Assembly (NCBI RefSeq): GCF_001806325.1
Contig: NZ_CP017580.1
Location: 310,001-374,000, forward strand
From: Curtobacterium sp. BH-2-1-1
GTDB lineage: Bacteria > Actinomycetota > Actinomycetes > Actinomycetales > Microbacteriaceae
Length of the DNA stretch: 64,000 bases
Reading direction: 5' to 3'
Shown here: positions 54,289-63,091 of the stretch, piece after piece
How the letters are laid out: every line of letters begins with the position of its first letter
Position numbering within the stretch: position 1 is the stretch's first letter
Notes under the pieces: model-generated
Told to the model about the DNA's origin: nothing
Databases searched by the model: none
Seen by the model: the letters and a program-made list of their open reading frames with translations, nothing else
Made by a program: the position numbers and the translations under genes

Positions 54289-55115
54289 GCCGCTTCCTCG
54301 TCCATCGCCGGCACGGCGGCCGGGACCACGAGGCCCGAGACCGGGGTCGGCATGAGGCGCATGCGGGCCTTGGCCTCGCGGGCACGACGACGCTCGTGCA
54401 TGATCGACTTCAGGACACGGATGCCGTCGCTGACCGCGTTGAGGTTGCTGGTGCCGTGCACGCGGAGCTTCTCGTGGCTCGGCACCTCGGTGATCGCGAA
54501 CTCCGCGGCGGACCAGCGGCAGGTCAGGATCGTCTCGATCTCGAAGCCGTCACCCCAGCGCATCGAGCCGTCGGTCGGCTGCGGGAGCGTCGACGACAGG
54601 AGCCCGATCGTCGGCAGCGTGTCCGCCCAGAAGGCGTTGTAGCCGTAGCAGAGGTCGGTGTACCGCGCACGGAGCAGCACGTTGGAGATCATGTTGAGCC
54701 CCTTGTTGCCGAGGCCGCGGATGATCGTGATGTCGTCGCTGCCGCCACCGGGTGCGTAGCGGGAGCCCTTCGCGACGTCGGCACCGTCGACGAGCGCCTG
54801 CACGAAGCGCGGGATCTCGGCGGCGTCGGCGGAGCAGTCGGCGTCGAACATGACGACGACGTCGCCGGTCACGGCCTCGAAGCCGCAGGCGAGCGCGTTG
54901 CCCTTGCCCTTGCGGGTCTGCTGCACGACCTTGATCGTCGGCATGAGGCGCTGCGCCGTCGCGATGGTGTCGTCCACCGAGTTGCCGTCGACGAGGATCA
55001 CCTCGTAGACGGGCGGGAGCTGCGGGAGGATGATCTCGAGGTTGCGGGCCTCGTTCCTCGCGGGGATGACGACCGAGACGCGGGGGTCTCGGGGTCGGAC
55101 GGTGCTGGCGGACAT
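54285..55115 (-). CDS. dolichyl-phosphate mannosyltransferase-like glycosyltransferase
   Basis: A 276-aa GT2 enzyme: VSVVIPARNEARNLEIILPQL, VILVDGNSVDDTIATA, KGKGNALACGFEAVTGDVVV and MFDADCSADAAEIP. This layout is that of polyprenyl-phosphate sugar synthases and related GTs, but there is no C-terminal TM domain. AGGAG precedes ATG 55113-55115. First gene of the operon with the next GT and the PIG-L deacetylase. The promoter has TTGACC (plus-strand 55242-55247) and GATGGT (55219-55224) 17 nt apart. Confidence 0.88.
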   Translation of the reverse strand: MSASTVRPRDPRVSVVIPARNEARNLEIILPQLPPVYEVILVDGNSVDDTIATAQRLMPTIKVVQQTRKGKGNALACGFEAVTGDVVVMFDADCSADAAEIPRFVQALVDGADVAKGSRYAPGGGSDDITIIRGLGNKGLNMISNVLLRARYTDLCYGYNAFWADTLPTIGLLSSTLPQPTDGSMRWGDGFEIETILTCRWSAAEFAITEVPSHEKLRVHGTSNLNAVSDGIRVLKSIMHERRRAREAKARMRLMPTPVSGLVVPAAVPAMDEEAA

Positions 55116-55328
55116 GGTGCTCCTGTCGGGTTCAGGCTGCATGCGGGAGTGGTCGAGGGAGGACCCGGCGCTGGGTGGGCGTCGGAACGGGGGTACACCG
55201 TTCCCTGGGCTTGGACCAACCATCGTCCGGCGGACGGGGCTGGTCAATGCGGGTGGGCACTGGTTGCGGACCCCCGAGTGCGGATACGGAAACCCGCAAG
55301 CCGCGGCCGGGTGGCGTGTCGGCACGCA

Positions 55329-55380
55329 CGAGGGCCCTGGAGGCGCGGGACAGGCCCGCCACGCGCCTCCAGGGCCCTCG
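55329..55380 (-). terminator. 19-bp perfect inverted repeat after the adenylation protein gene
   Basis: Arms 55329-55347 and 55362-55380, loop 14 nt. It lies 9 nt past the stop of the gene at 55390 and upstream of the next operon. Family palindrome with extended flanks; likely terminator. Confidence 0.75.
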
Positions 55381-55389
55381 CTGGTCACG

Positions 55390-58134
55390 TCAGGGACGCG
55401 ACTCGTGCGTCGTGAAGGCGGCGCGCAACGCGGTCGCCAGCTCGGCGACGTGCGGCTCGCGGAGGAGCGAGCTGTGCTCGCTCTCGATGCGCACCGTGGT
55501 GGTCGCACCGCGGAGCACGTCGTTCCAGCCGTCCACGTCGGGGTTGCCGTCGGCGAGCACGAACGTCGCCGTGCCGTCGTAGGGCGAGGGCGTGTGCCGC
55601 CGCGTCACGATCGTGGCCTGGTCGAAGAGGGCGTCGAAGTCCTTCTGCCCGCCGTAGCGGAGGACGCCGGCACCGTAGGCGCGGACGCGCTTGGCGAACT
55701 CCTCGCCCACCGGCACGCCGGCGGGCAGGATGCGCTTCGCCGCCCGGTCGAGCCCGCGCTTGAGTGCTCGGAGCGCCGGGTTGCGCACCGGGCTCTCCGC
55801 CATCCGGCCGAAGTGCAGCTGCGCCTGCTCGGTGCTGCTGCGCGGCAGGTAGCTGTCCAGGATCGCGACGTGCTCGACCCGCTCGCCGCCCTCGGTGAGG
55901 AGCTTCGCCACCTCGAGGGCGACGAGGCCGCCGAGGGAGTGCCCGACGAGCAGGTACGGGCCGCGGGGCTGGACGATGCGCATGAGCTCGACGGTGCGCC
56001 GCGCGGTGCGCTGGATGCTCCAGTCCGGGATCGCCCGTCGCTCGAGACCGTGCTGCTGGAAGGCGTACACGTCGTGCTCGGGCAGGTAGCGGGACAGCGG
56101 CAGGAACGTCAGGCCGAGGGCTCCGGCCCCGCTGAGGCAGAACACGGGCGGGCGCCCGGGGACGCGGGCCTCGGAGACCTTCACGACGTCGGGGTGGCTC
56201 GGCAGGGACTTCGCCCCCGAGCGCACCCGTCGGGCGAAGGCGCGCAGGGTGGGCTGTTCGAGGAGCTCCGACGCACGGAGGTCGACGCCGAGCCGGGCCT
56301 GCACGATCGCGAGCATCTCCTCGGCGGAGAGCGAGTCGCCGCCGAGCGCGGTGAAGTCCTCGTCGAGGTGCACGCCGCGGAGTCCGAGCACCTCGGCCCA
56401 GATCTGCCCGACGACGAGCTCCCACTGGTCGTACTCGCCCTCGACCATCTCGACCTCGAGCGACGGCGCACCGGGCAGCTTCGCCCGGTCGACCTTGCCG
56501 CGTTCGTTGCGCGGCAGTTCGGGCATCGGGACGATCGCCGCCGGCACCATGTACTCGGGCAGCGTCGCCCGCAGGGCGCGGCGCAGGGCCGCCGGCGCCG
56601 GGGTGCGGCGACCGGGACGGCCGACGACGTAGGCGACGAGGCGCGTGACGGCGGGCGGGTCGACGAGGGCGGTGACCACGACGTCGTGGACGTCCTCGAC
56701 GGCACGGAGTGCCGCCTCGACCTCGCTCGGCTCGACGAGGTACCCGCGGACCTTCACGGCGTCGTCGTCGCGGCCGAGCAGGACCAGGCAGCCGTCCTCC
56801 TCGACGCGGGCGAGGTCACCCTGGCGCCACAGCGGGGTGCCGTCCTCGTCGACGGAGAGGTGCTCGCTCGTCTTCTCGGGCGCGCCCCAGTAGCCGGCGG
56901 TCATGCCGTCCCCGATGACCACGAGCTGGCCGGTCTCCCCCGTCGCGGCGGCGGTGCCGTCCTCGCGGAGGACCCGGGCGGTCTTGCCCGGCGGCACGTA
57001 CCCGGCCGGCACGACGCCGTTCGGGACGGCGTCGTCCGGACCGACCGGGAAGTACGAGACCGCCCCCATCTCGCTCGACCCGAACCCGTTCCAGAGGACC
57101 GTGCGGGCGCCGAGGACCGGGCGTGCGGCGTGCACGTCGGTGCCGGTGATCGGCTCGCCGACCGTCATGACGAGTCGGAGTCCGGCGAGCGCGGGGTGCA
57201 GGTCCGTGCCGCGGTCGCGCACGGTGGAGACGACCGACCGGAGCAGGTGCGGCGTGCAGACCACGGCGGTGACGTGCTCGGCGGCCATGCCCTCGAGCAG
57301 TCGCTCGGTCCCGAGGTCGCGTGCGTCGAGCAGGACCGCGGCGGCCCCGCTCAGCATGCTGTCGAGCGTGGTGAGGATGCCGGCGGCGAAGGACAGCGGC
57401 AGCACGACGCCCACGAGGTCGCCGGGCCGGTAGTCGGCGCTCCAGGCACTCTGCTCGGTGTTCCGGAGGAGCTGTCGGTGCGTCATCGCGACGCCCTTCG
57501 GCAGGCCCGTGGAGCCCGAGGTGAACACGATCGCGGCGGGGTCGGTGCCACCGGGGCGGGAGGTCGCTGCGGGTTCAGTTCCGGTCGCGGTGCCGGCGGC
57601 GGTCGCGCTGCCGGTCGCGGCCTGCTCGGTGCTCGTCGCGATGAGGGCGTCGAGGTCGTGCACGGTGCCGTCCGGGCCGAGGACCGCGGCGGCGAGGTCC
57701 GCACGGGTGTCGTCGGCGAGCACCTCGGCGATCCCCGCGAGCGTGACGACGTGCTGCAGGCGTGCCTCGGGCAGGTGGTCGTCGAGCACGACGATCGTCC
57801 GCCCGGCGGCGATCAGCGCGAGCATGCCCACCACGGTCTCGGTCGTGTGCCCGGCCATGATCCCCACCGGGACCGACGCGCCGGTGCGTTCGGGTCCGAC
57901 GCCGGCGCCGGTGCGGTCGTCGGGCCGGAGGACCTCGGTGAGCCGTGCAGCGAGCGCCCGGACCGTCCGGTCCGTCTCGGCGAACGTGCGGGCGGTCCCG
58001 GCACCGGCGAGCGCCGGGGACTCGGGGAACGCTGCGACGACGCGCGTCCACCGGTCGAGGACCGAGTGGTCGTCGGATGCCGGGACGGCCGGTTCGACCG
58101 TCCGGTGACGCGCTGTCGGGTGTGTCGGACGCAT
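55390..58134 (-). CDS. NRPS-like adenylation-carrier-thioesterase protein
   Basis: A 914-aa three-domain protein without a condensation domain. Adenylation domain (about 25-540): AIVFTSGSTGLPKGVAMTH, NGFGSSE, WRQGDLARVEEDG, GRDDDAVKVRGYLVEP, RNERGKVDR. Carrier domain (about 555-635) with the phosphopantetheine Ser in LGGDSLSAEEML. Type I thioesterase (about 655-914) with LVGHSLGGLVAL, an Asp in AILDSYLP, and a His in ESEHSSLL. In the A4 core the usual Asp that holds an amino group appears to be Ala (LSFAAGIL), so the substrate may be a non-amino acid acid. A strong ribosome site (GGGGAG) precedes ATG 58132-58134. Product unknown; it may load or transfer an acyl group onto the glycan, or make a small ester/dimer. 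Confidence 0.88.
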   Translation of the reverse strand: MRPTHPTARHRTVEPAVPASDDHSVLDRWTRVVAAFPESPALAGAGTARTFAETDRTVRALAARLTEVLRPDDRTGAGVGPERTGASVPVGIMAGHTTETVVGMLALIAAGRTIVVLDDHLPEARLQHVVTLAGIAEVLADDTRADLAAAVLGPDGTVHDLDALIATSTEQAATGSATAAGTATGTEPAATSRPGGTDPAAIVFTSGSTGLPKGVAMTHRQLLRNTEQSAWSADYRPGDLVGVVLPLSFAAGILTTLDSMLSGAAAVLLDARDLGTERLLEGMAAEHVTAVVCTPHLLRSVVSTVRDRGTDLHPALAGLRLVMTVGEPITGTDVHAARPVLGARTVLWNGFGSSEMGAVSYFPVGPDDAVPNGVVPAGYVPPGKTARVLREDGTAAATGETGQLVVIGDGMTAGYWGAPEKTSEHLSVDEDGTPLWRQGDLARVEEDGCLVLLGRDDDAVKVRGYLVEPSEVEAALRAVEDVHDVVVTALVDPPAVTRLVAYVVGRPGRRTPAPAALRRALRATLPEYMVPAAIVPMPELPRNERGKVDRAKLPGAPSLEVEMVEGEYDQWELVVGQIWAEVLGLRGVHLDEDFTALGGDSLSAEEMLAIVQARLGVDLRASELLEQPTLRAFARRVRSGAKSLPSHPDVVKVSEARVPGRPPVFCLSGAGALGLTFLPLSRYLPEHDVYAFQQHGLERRAIPDWSIQRTARRTVELMRIVQPRGPYLLVGHSLGGLVALEVAKLLTEGGERVEHVAILDSYLPRSSTEQAQLHFGRMAESPVRNPALRALKRGLDRAAKRILPAGVPVGEEFAKRVRAYGAGVLRYGGQKDFDALFDQATIVTRRHTPSPYDGTATFVLADGNPDVDGWNDVLRGATTTVRIESEHSSLLREPHVAELATALRAAFTTHESRP

Positions 58135-58186
58135 TGCTTCTCCCCTGGGTCGTGCGGGCCGGTGGTGCGCTGCTGGTGCTTGGAGG

Positions 58187-58252
58187 ACGGTAAGCCGACC
58201 CGACGCCCCGGATCGAGGGGCCGAGGACCGCCGTGCGGGGAACCTGCGGTTT
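58187..58252 (-). promoter_or_regulatory. Shared upstream box and -10, site B
   Basis: On the minus strand AAACCGC-AGG-TTCCCCGCAC (58233-58252) is followed after exactly 39 nt by TTACCGT (plus-strand acggtaa, 58187-58193). It drives the adenylation protein gene at 58134. Same layout as sites A and C. Confidence 0.65.
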
Positions 58253-58293
58253 GGCGCATCCTCGCGATCCGCCGTGGATCCCCGGTGACGGAC

Positions 58294-59634
58294 CTATCGG
58301 TTCGCTGTGCGCTCGCGGGCGCGGACGGTGCGGCGGGACCGCCCGTAGCGGAGCACACCACGCCCGACGGCCAGGAGCTCGACCCAGCGCATCCGTCCGA
58401 CCTCGCGGAGGAACGCGGCGTCGTCGAGCGGCGCGTCCGCGGTACCGACGGCGACCGGTGCCGCTGCCGGGGTGACGGCCGGCTCGGCGGCGGTGCCCGA
58501 GACGAGGTGGCGCACGGCCCGCGGGGCGCGCTGCAGCGCCATCCCGAGCGTGCGGGGGTGCAGGGCGATCTTCGTGAGCCAGGCCCCGAGTCCGGTGCCG
58601 TAGCCCTCTGCCTGCTTCCGGAGCGCCGGGAGGTCCGCACGGTGCCGGTGCCAGACCAGCGCCGCGGGTTCGACGACGAGCGCGGCGCCCGAGAGCACGA
58701 CGCGCGAGAACATGTCGATGTCCTCGCCGCCGCCGGTGACCGTGCCGACGCCGAGTGCCTCGTCGAAGCCGCCGAGGTCGGTGATCGCCGACCGCCGCAT
58801 CGCGAAGTTCGCACCCGTGCCGTAGTCACCGACCGCGAACGGGAAGAGCGGCCGGTCGACGGGCGGTGCCGAGAGGCGGTGCACGCGCGGCACGAGGTTG
58901 CGCGACCAGGTCACCCGTTCGTCGAAGTACCGCTGCGTGGGGGTGCGGAGCTCACCGCTGGCGACGAGTCCGCTGACGCAGACGACGTCGTCCCCGCGGG
59001 AGAACCCCGAGGCGACGGCACGGAGCCACGCCCGGTCGACCACGACGTCGTCGTCCGTGAAGGCGACGATCTCGTGCCGCGCGGCCAGGACGCCGGCGTT
59101 GCGTGCACTCGAGAGGCCCGGGACGGGTTCGCGGACGTACCGCACGCGGTCGTCGTCGAGGGCCTCGACGAGTTCGCGCGTCGACTCGTCGGAGGGCGCG
59201 TTGTCGACGATGACGACCTCGAAGTCGGGGTGGTCCAGGGCGAGCAGCGAGTCGAGGGCGGCGCCGAGCTGGTCGGCGCGGTCACGGGTGCACAGGACGA
59301 CGGACGTGCTCGGCAGGCGCACCGGGATCGGCGGCTGCGGGACGGCGGGCAGGGCGGCGACGGCGGCCCGGAGCGCAGCGACCTCGACCGTCTCGTCGGA
59401 CACCGGCAGGTCGACGAACCCGAGGGGGGCCACGCCGTCGCGGACGAGGAGCCTGGCCGACCGGTGACCGGCGGCGTCGTGCAGCCCCACCGTGCCCGCG
59501 TCGTCCCCGGGGACCTCGGCGAGGTCGACGGCACCGACCCACACGGCACCGCCCCAGGTGGGGTCGACGGCGCTCGACATCGGGCGGGCGAGCTCGACGC
59601 GGGGCGGGAGCGAGCGCTGGATGGTGTCGGTCAT
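58294..59634 (-). CDS. family 2 glycosyltransferase
   Basis: A 446-aa enzyme whose layout repeats that of 45428-46777: an N-terminal domain with LLVRDGVAPLGFVDLPV, then SVVLCTRDRADQLGAALDSL, GLSSARNAGVLAARHEIVAF, TDDDVVVDRAWLRAV, GTGANFAMRRSAI, GGGEDIDMFSRVV and WHRHRADLPALRKQAEGYG. ATG 59632-59634 chosen. Promoter: TTGACC (plus-strand ggtcaa, 59710-59715), 17 nt, GACGGT (59687-59692). It adds one sugar during repeat-unit assembly; donor unknown. Confidence 0.88.
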   Translation of the reverse strand: MTDTIQRSLPPRVELARPMSSAVDPTWGGAVWVGAVDLAEVPGDDAGTVGLHDAAGHRSARLLVRDGVAPLGFVDLPVSDETVEVAALRAAVAALPAVPQPPIPVRLPSTSVVLCTRDRADQLGAALDSLLALDHPDFEVVIVDNAPSDESTRELVEALDDDRVRYVREPVPGLSSARNAGVLAARHEIVAFTDDDVVVDRAWLRAVASGFSRGDDVVCVSGLVASGELRTPTQRYFDERVTWSRNLVPRVHRLSAPPVDRPLFPFAVGDYGTGANFAMRRSAITDLGGFDEALGVGTVTGGGEDIDMFSRVVLSGAALVVEPAALVWHRHRADLPALRKQAEGYGTGLGAWLTKIALHPRTLGMALQRAPRAVRHLVSGTAAEPAVTPAAAPVAVGTADAPLDDAAFLREVGRMRWVELLAVGRGVLRYGRSRRTVRARERTANR

Positions 59635-59721
59635 GGGAGAGCCTGTCTCGTGTCGGGGGACGTGCGCGGTCGCAGCCGGCCGTCCCACCGTCGCTGCGGG
59701 GACGGCGGGGGTCAACGAGCA

Positions 59722-59741
59722 GGCGGAACCGTGCGGTTTCT
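59722..59741. promoter_or_regulatory. Palindromic box in the divergent region
   Basis: AACCGTGCGGTT (inverted halves AACCG/CGGTT) within GGAACCGTGCGGTTTC, between divergent genes at 59634 and 59928. On the minus strand it reads AAACCGCACGGTTCC, close to the first half of the shared box. A likely regulator site for one or both sides. Confidence 0.45.
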
Positions 59742-59778
59742 CCTCGCACGACGGCCGCTACGCGTGCGTGATCCCGCA

Positions 59779-59844
59779 ATGCCGCAGGCCCTCCGCACTT
59801 CCCGGCGACCGCTCTCCCGTGCGCCCTCGGCCCCCGGTTACCGT
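59779..59844 (+). promoter_or_regulatory. Shared upstream box and -10, site C
   Basis: ATGCCGCAGGCCCTCCGCAC (59779-59798) matches the site-B box at 15 of 20 positions and is followed after exactly 39 nt by TTACCGT (59838-59844). The implied transcript start is near 59851. Confidence 0.6.
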
Positions 59845-59898
59845 CGTGACACCCGCAGGCCGCCGCCAGTCGCCGGCCCAGACCCGAAGGGACGCTCG

Positions 59899-59931
59899 AT
59901 GCGTCAGTCGATCGCGGTGGTCGAGCAGTGA
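59899..59931 (+). CDS. possible leader peptide MRQSIAVVEQ coupled to the membrane protein
   Basis: A 10-codon frame with GAAGGG 7 nt upstream of ATG 59899. Its TGA overlaps the GTG start of the 726-aa membrane protein (GTGA), which itself has no good ribosome site. It lies in the transcribed leader predicted from the promoter at 59838. Could couple translation. Too short for any homology argument. Confidence 0.4.
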   Translation: MRQSIAVVEQ

Positions 59932-62108
59932 CCGCCACCACGACCCCCACCAGGATGTCGCTCCGCCACGGAACCCGCGTGCTGCCGACCTCACCGGTGC
60001 CGTCCCTCGTCGCCGCGGGACTCGGTTTCGCCGGAGCCGCCCTCATCGCGGCCGACGCGTCCGGTCCGCTCCGCACGGCCGTCGTGCTCGTCGCGCTGTT
60101 GGTCGTCCCGGGTCTGCCGGTGGTCCGGCTGCTCGGGCTCCGCGAGCCGATCGGGCGCGCCGGACTCGTCGTCGCGTCCAGTGCCGCGATCGACGCGGTC
60201 CTCGGGCTCGCGATGGTCTGGACGGGGCAGTGGGTCCCGCTGCCCGCCGCCGGGCTCCTCCTGCTCGTCGCCGGGTGGGTGTCGCTCGGCCAGGGCGTCC
60301 AGACCGCACGCACCGCGCCCAGGTCGGCCCGCACGCGGTCGGCCCTGCCGACCGCGGTCCTGGTCCGCACCGTCGCCGCGTCGGGCGTCCTCGTCACCGG
60401 AGCCGCGCTCTGGGCGGTGGGTGTCGCGCAGACGGACTCGACCGGACTGGGCGAGTGGGGCCTCCTGGCTGCACTGCCCGCCCTCTGGTGGGCCGGCGCC
60501 GCACTCGTGTTCGTCGTCGCCCTGGTGACACTCGTCGACCGTCGCCACCACGTGGTGGTCCGCGCGGTGTCCTCCGGCGTCCTCCTGCTCGTCATGTACG
60601 GCACCTCGAACCTGATCGCCGCCGAGCCCCGACCGCCGTGGGTGTTCAAGCACATCGCGGTGACCGCGTACATCCTGCAGCACGGCGCCGTCGACCCGTC
60701 GATCGACATCTACAACCGCTGGCCCGGGTTCTTCAGCTTCAGCGCGTTCCTCGGCGCCGCCACCGGCACGCTCGACGCGGCGGACCCGGTGCGCTGGACG
60801 GAACTCGCGTTCGCCCTCGCCGACGGGGCGCTCGTCCTCGGGATCGCACGGGCACTCGGTGCGAACGGCCGCTGGGCGTACGTCGCCGCGGTCCTGTTCA
60901 GCGCCGCGAACTGGGTCGGGCAGGACTACTACTCCCCGCAGGCGTTCGCGTTCTTCCTGTTCCTCGCGGCGGTCCTCGTCGCGCTGACCGTCCTCCGTGG
61001 CAAGCCCAACGTGATCGGGCGGCGGAGCGCGACGCTGACCGGCCGGCTGCTCCGTGCACGCCGCTCCCCCGTGGCCGAGGCGGTCGCCACGCCGACGCGG
61101 GCCGCCGTGGTCGCGGCGGTGGCGCTCGTCGTCGTCCTGCAGTTCGTCATCACGGCGTCGCACCAGCTGACCCCGTTCGTGGTCGTCGCCGCGTTCGTGC
61201 CGCTCCTCGTGCTCGGCTTCCTCCGCCCCTGGTGGCTCGCCGTCCCGCTGACGCTGCTCCCCCTGCTCTACCTCGTGCCGAACCTCGACTACATCCAGGA
61301 GAAGTTCGGTCTCACCACCGGCTTCGACCCGGTGAGCAACGTCACCGCCGCGTCGACGTCGATCGCCATCCCGTCGATCGCGACGACCCTGCAGTCCCGC
61401 GCGGTCCTCGGGATCACGGCACTCGTCGCCGTGTGCGCCGTCATCGGACTCGTCCGGATGGTCCGCGGTGGGCACGCCCGACGCGCCCTCGTGGTGCTCT
61501 GGCTGGCGGCCTGCCCGATCGTGCTCGTGCTCGGGCAGAGCTACGGCGGCGAGGCGAAGTTCCGCGTCGTCCTGTTCTCCGCACCGTTCCTGGCGATCGC
61601 AGCCGTCCACGCCTTCCACGGCCGCCGGCTCCGGATCGCCGCCACGGCCCTGGTGCTGACCGTGACCACCGCGCTGTTCCTCGGCGCCACGTTCCAGACC
61701 GAGCAGGCGAACCAGACCGCACCGGCCGACGTGGCCGCGGCGAAGTGGCTCGACGGCCGGTTCCAGGCGGACGACACCCTCACGACCGTCGGCAGCTTCC
61801 CGTCGATCATCGGCGGGAACTACGAGAACTTCCTCCGCCACTGGGGCCAGGTCGACTCGCTGCAGAGCGAGGCCGCGTGGTTCCCGAAGGGCATGACGGC
61901 CGACGACCTCTCCGGTGTCCTGCAGGACCGCGACCAGGGCGGACACTCCTGGCTCGTGTTCTCGGCGGCGCAGCGAGCCGACGCCGTCACCCGCGGGACG
62001 CTCACCGGCGCGCAGATCGACGCCATCGAGCGGTCCGTGGCCGACGAGGGCACCCTCCGCTACGACCGCGACGGAGTCCGGATCTACGAGGTGCGCGATG
62101 CAGCATGA
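59928..62108 (+). CDS. large polytopic membrane protein of the exopolysaccharide locus
   Basis: A 726-aa protein with some 14 or more TM helices over residues 20-590, and a soluble C-terminal portion of about 120 residues (TEQANQTAPADVAAAKWLDG onward). A long central stretch includes NLIAAEPRPPWVFKHIAV, IDIYNRWPGFFSFSAF and NWVGQDYYSPQAFAFFLFL, which looks like the extracytoplasmic loops of GT-C glycosyltransferases or polymerases. I do not recognise a named family for sure. It may polymerise or extend the repeat units. GTG 59928 is preceded by the coupled leader peptide; ATG 59955 is an alternative. Confidence 0.7.
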   Translation: MTATTTPTRMSLRHGTRVLPTSPVPSLVAAGLGFAGAALIAADASGPLRTAVVLVALLVVPGLPVVRLLGLREPIGRAGLVVASSAAIDAVLGLAMVWTGQWVPLPAAGLLLLVAGWVSLGQGVQTARTAPRSARTRSALPTAVLVRTVAASGVLVTGAALWAVGVAQTDSTGLGEWGLLAALPALWWAGAALVFVVALVTLVDRRHHVVVRAVSSGVLLLVMYGTSNLIAAEPRPPWVFKHIAVTAYILQHGAVDPSIDIYNRWPGFFSFSAFLGAATGTLDAADPVRWTELAFALADGALVLGIARALGANGRWAYVAAVLFSAANWVGQDYYSPQAFAFFLFLAAVLVALTVLRGKPNVIGRRSATLTGRLLRARRSPVAEAVATPTRAAVVAAVALVVVLQFVITASHQLTPFVVVAAFVPLLVLGFLRPWWLAVPLTLLPLLYLVPNLDYIQEKFGLTTGFDPVSNVTAASTSIAIPSIATTLQSRAVLGITALVAVCAVIGLVRMVRGGHARRALVVLWLAACPIVLVLGQSYGGEAKFRVVLFSAPFLAIAAVHAFHGRRLRIAATALVLTVTTALFLGATFQTEQANQTAPADVAAAKWLDGRFQADDTLTTVGSFPSIIGGNYENFLRHWGQVDSLQSEAAWFPKGMTADDLSGVLQDRDQGGHSWLVFSAAQRADAVTRGTLTGAQIDAIERSVADEGTLRYDRDGVRIYEVRDAA

Positions 62109-62982
62109 GCCGGGGGCACGTCACCGGATGACCACCCGGCGGTCCTTCCTGCGCCGCGGTGTGACGATCGCCGGCATCGCGGGGGTCGCCGTGGTCGCCG
62201 GCACCACGGCCGTCGTGCTGCCCACGCGTGCCGGTGACGGGGTCGCCCGCGCCGAACGCATGCCCACCGGGGCGCTCGAGTCCGAGGGGACGCGGTGGGT
62301 CCCCTACCTCGCGCAGGACTTCGACCTCGACGCCGCGCTCGGCGAACTCCTCGCGGTGTACCCGCGGATGGCGGAGTACAGCGGGATGCGGGACACGTCG
62401 GGCAAGGGGCTCTACTCCCCCGACCAGGTGGTGTCGGTGCATGACTCGGTGCTCGACTTCCACCTCCGCAGCAACGGGTCCCAGCCCCTCGTGGCGACGG
62501 TCCTCCCCGCCGGCTACCGGGCGTACACGCACCAGCGCGTCTCGATCCGGTACCGCGCCGACGAGGTCCCCGGCTACAAGTTCGTCATGATCCTCTGGCC
62601 GCTGTCCGGCGACTGGAACGAGGGCGAGATCGACTGGCCCGAGGGTGACCTCACCGGCGACGTCCGCCCGGTGTCGGCGATCCCGGGCAGCTACGACCCC
62701 ACGACCGAGGCGATGACGTTCCTGCCCGAGGACCCGACGGTGGTGTCCGGCGGGCAGACCGACTGGCACGTCGCGACCGTGGAGTGGACCGCCGACGCGG
62801 TGCGCTTCTACTGGGACGACGAGCTGCTCGAGACGGTCACGGGCGCGGTGCCCACGACGCCGATGCGCGTGACGCTGCAGGCGGAGACGATCATCCACGA
62901 CGCCGAGGTGCCGGCCGACGCATCCGGGCACGTGCTCGTGGACTGGGTGGTCGCGTACCGGAAGAGCAGGGTGCAGTCCTGA
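62098..62982 (+). CDS. Tat-exported GH16-family glycanase
   Basis: A concanavalin-like glycoside hydrolase of 294 aa (or 284 from ATG 62128). The twin-arginine signal is MTTRRSFLRRGVTIAGIAGV followed by a hydrophobic core, so it is exported folded. The catalytic GH16 motif is NEGEIDWPEGDL (Glu-x-Asp-x-x-Glu pattern). GH16 enzymes cut beta-1,3/1,4-glucans and related glycans, and exopolysaccharide loci often carry one to set chain length (for example ExoK). ATG 62098 has GAGG at good spacing and overlaps the membrane-protein stop. Last gene of the locus. Confidence 0.88.
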   Translation: MQHEPGARHRMTTRRSFLRRGVTIAGIAGVAVVAGTTAVVLPTRAGDGVARAERMPTGALESEGTRWVPYLAQDFDLDAALGELLAVYPRMAEYSGMRDTSGKGLYSPDQVVSVHDSVLDFHLRSNGSQPLVATVLPAGYRAYTHQRVSIRYRADEVPGYKFVMILWPLSGDWNEGEIDWPEGDLTGDVRPVSAIPGSYDPTTEAMTFLPEDPTVVSGGQTDWHVATVEWTADAVRFYWDDELLETVTGAVPTTPMRVTLQAETIIHDAEVPADASGHVLVDWVVAYRKSRVQS

Positions 62983-63050
62983 CCTGATCGGCCGCCCTGG
63001 TGTGTCGGTTCGTCGCCTGGCCTGTCACGCGGCTTCTGCGCCGGAAACGG

Positions 63051-63082
63051 AACAAGCCCCCGGGAGATCCCGGGGGCTTGTT
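63051..63082 (-). terminator. Intrinsic terminator of tRNA-Gln
   Basis: Perfect 14-bp arms AACAAGCCCCCGGG and complement, 4-nt loop, 9 nt downstream of the tRNA on the minus strand; the tail contains TTGTTCCGTTT. Confidence 0.8.
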
Positions 63083-63091
63083 CTACGAGTG

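Noticed and set aside
55242..55300. Fourth copy of the shared AAACCGC-N3-TTCCCCGCAC box upstream of 55115
   Set aside because: Similar words (GGGTTTCC, CCGCAC) occur but spacing is broken and no -10 lies 39 nt away.
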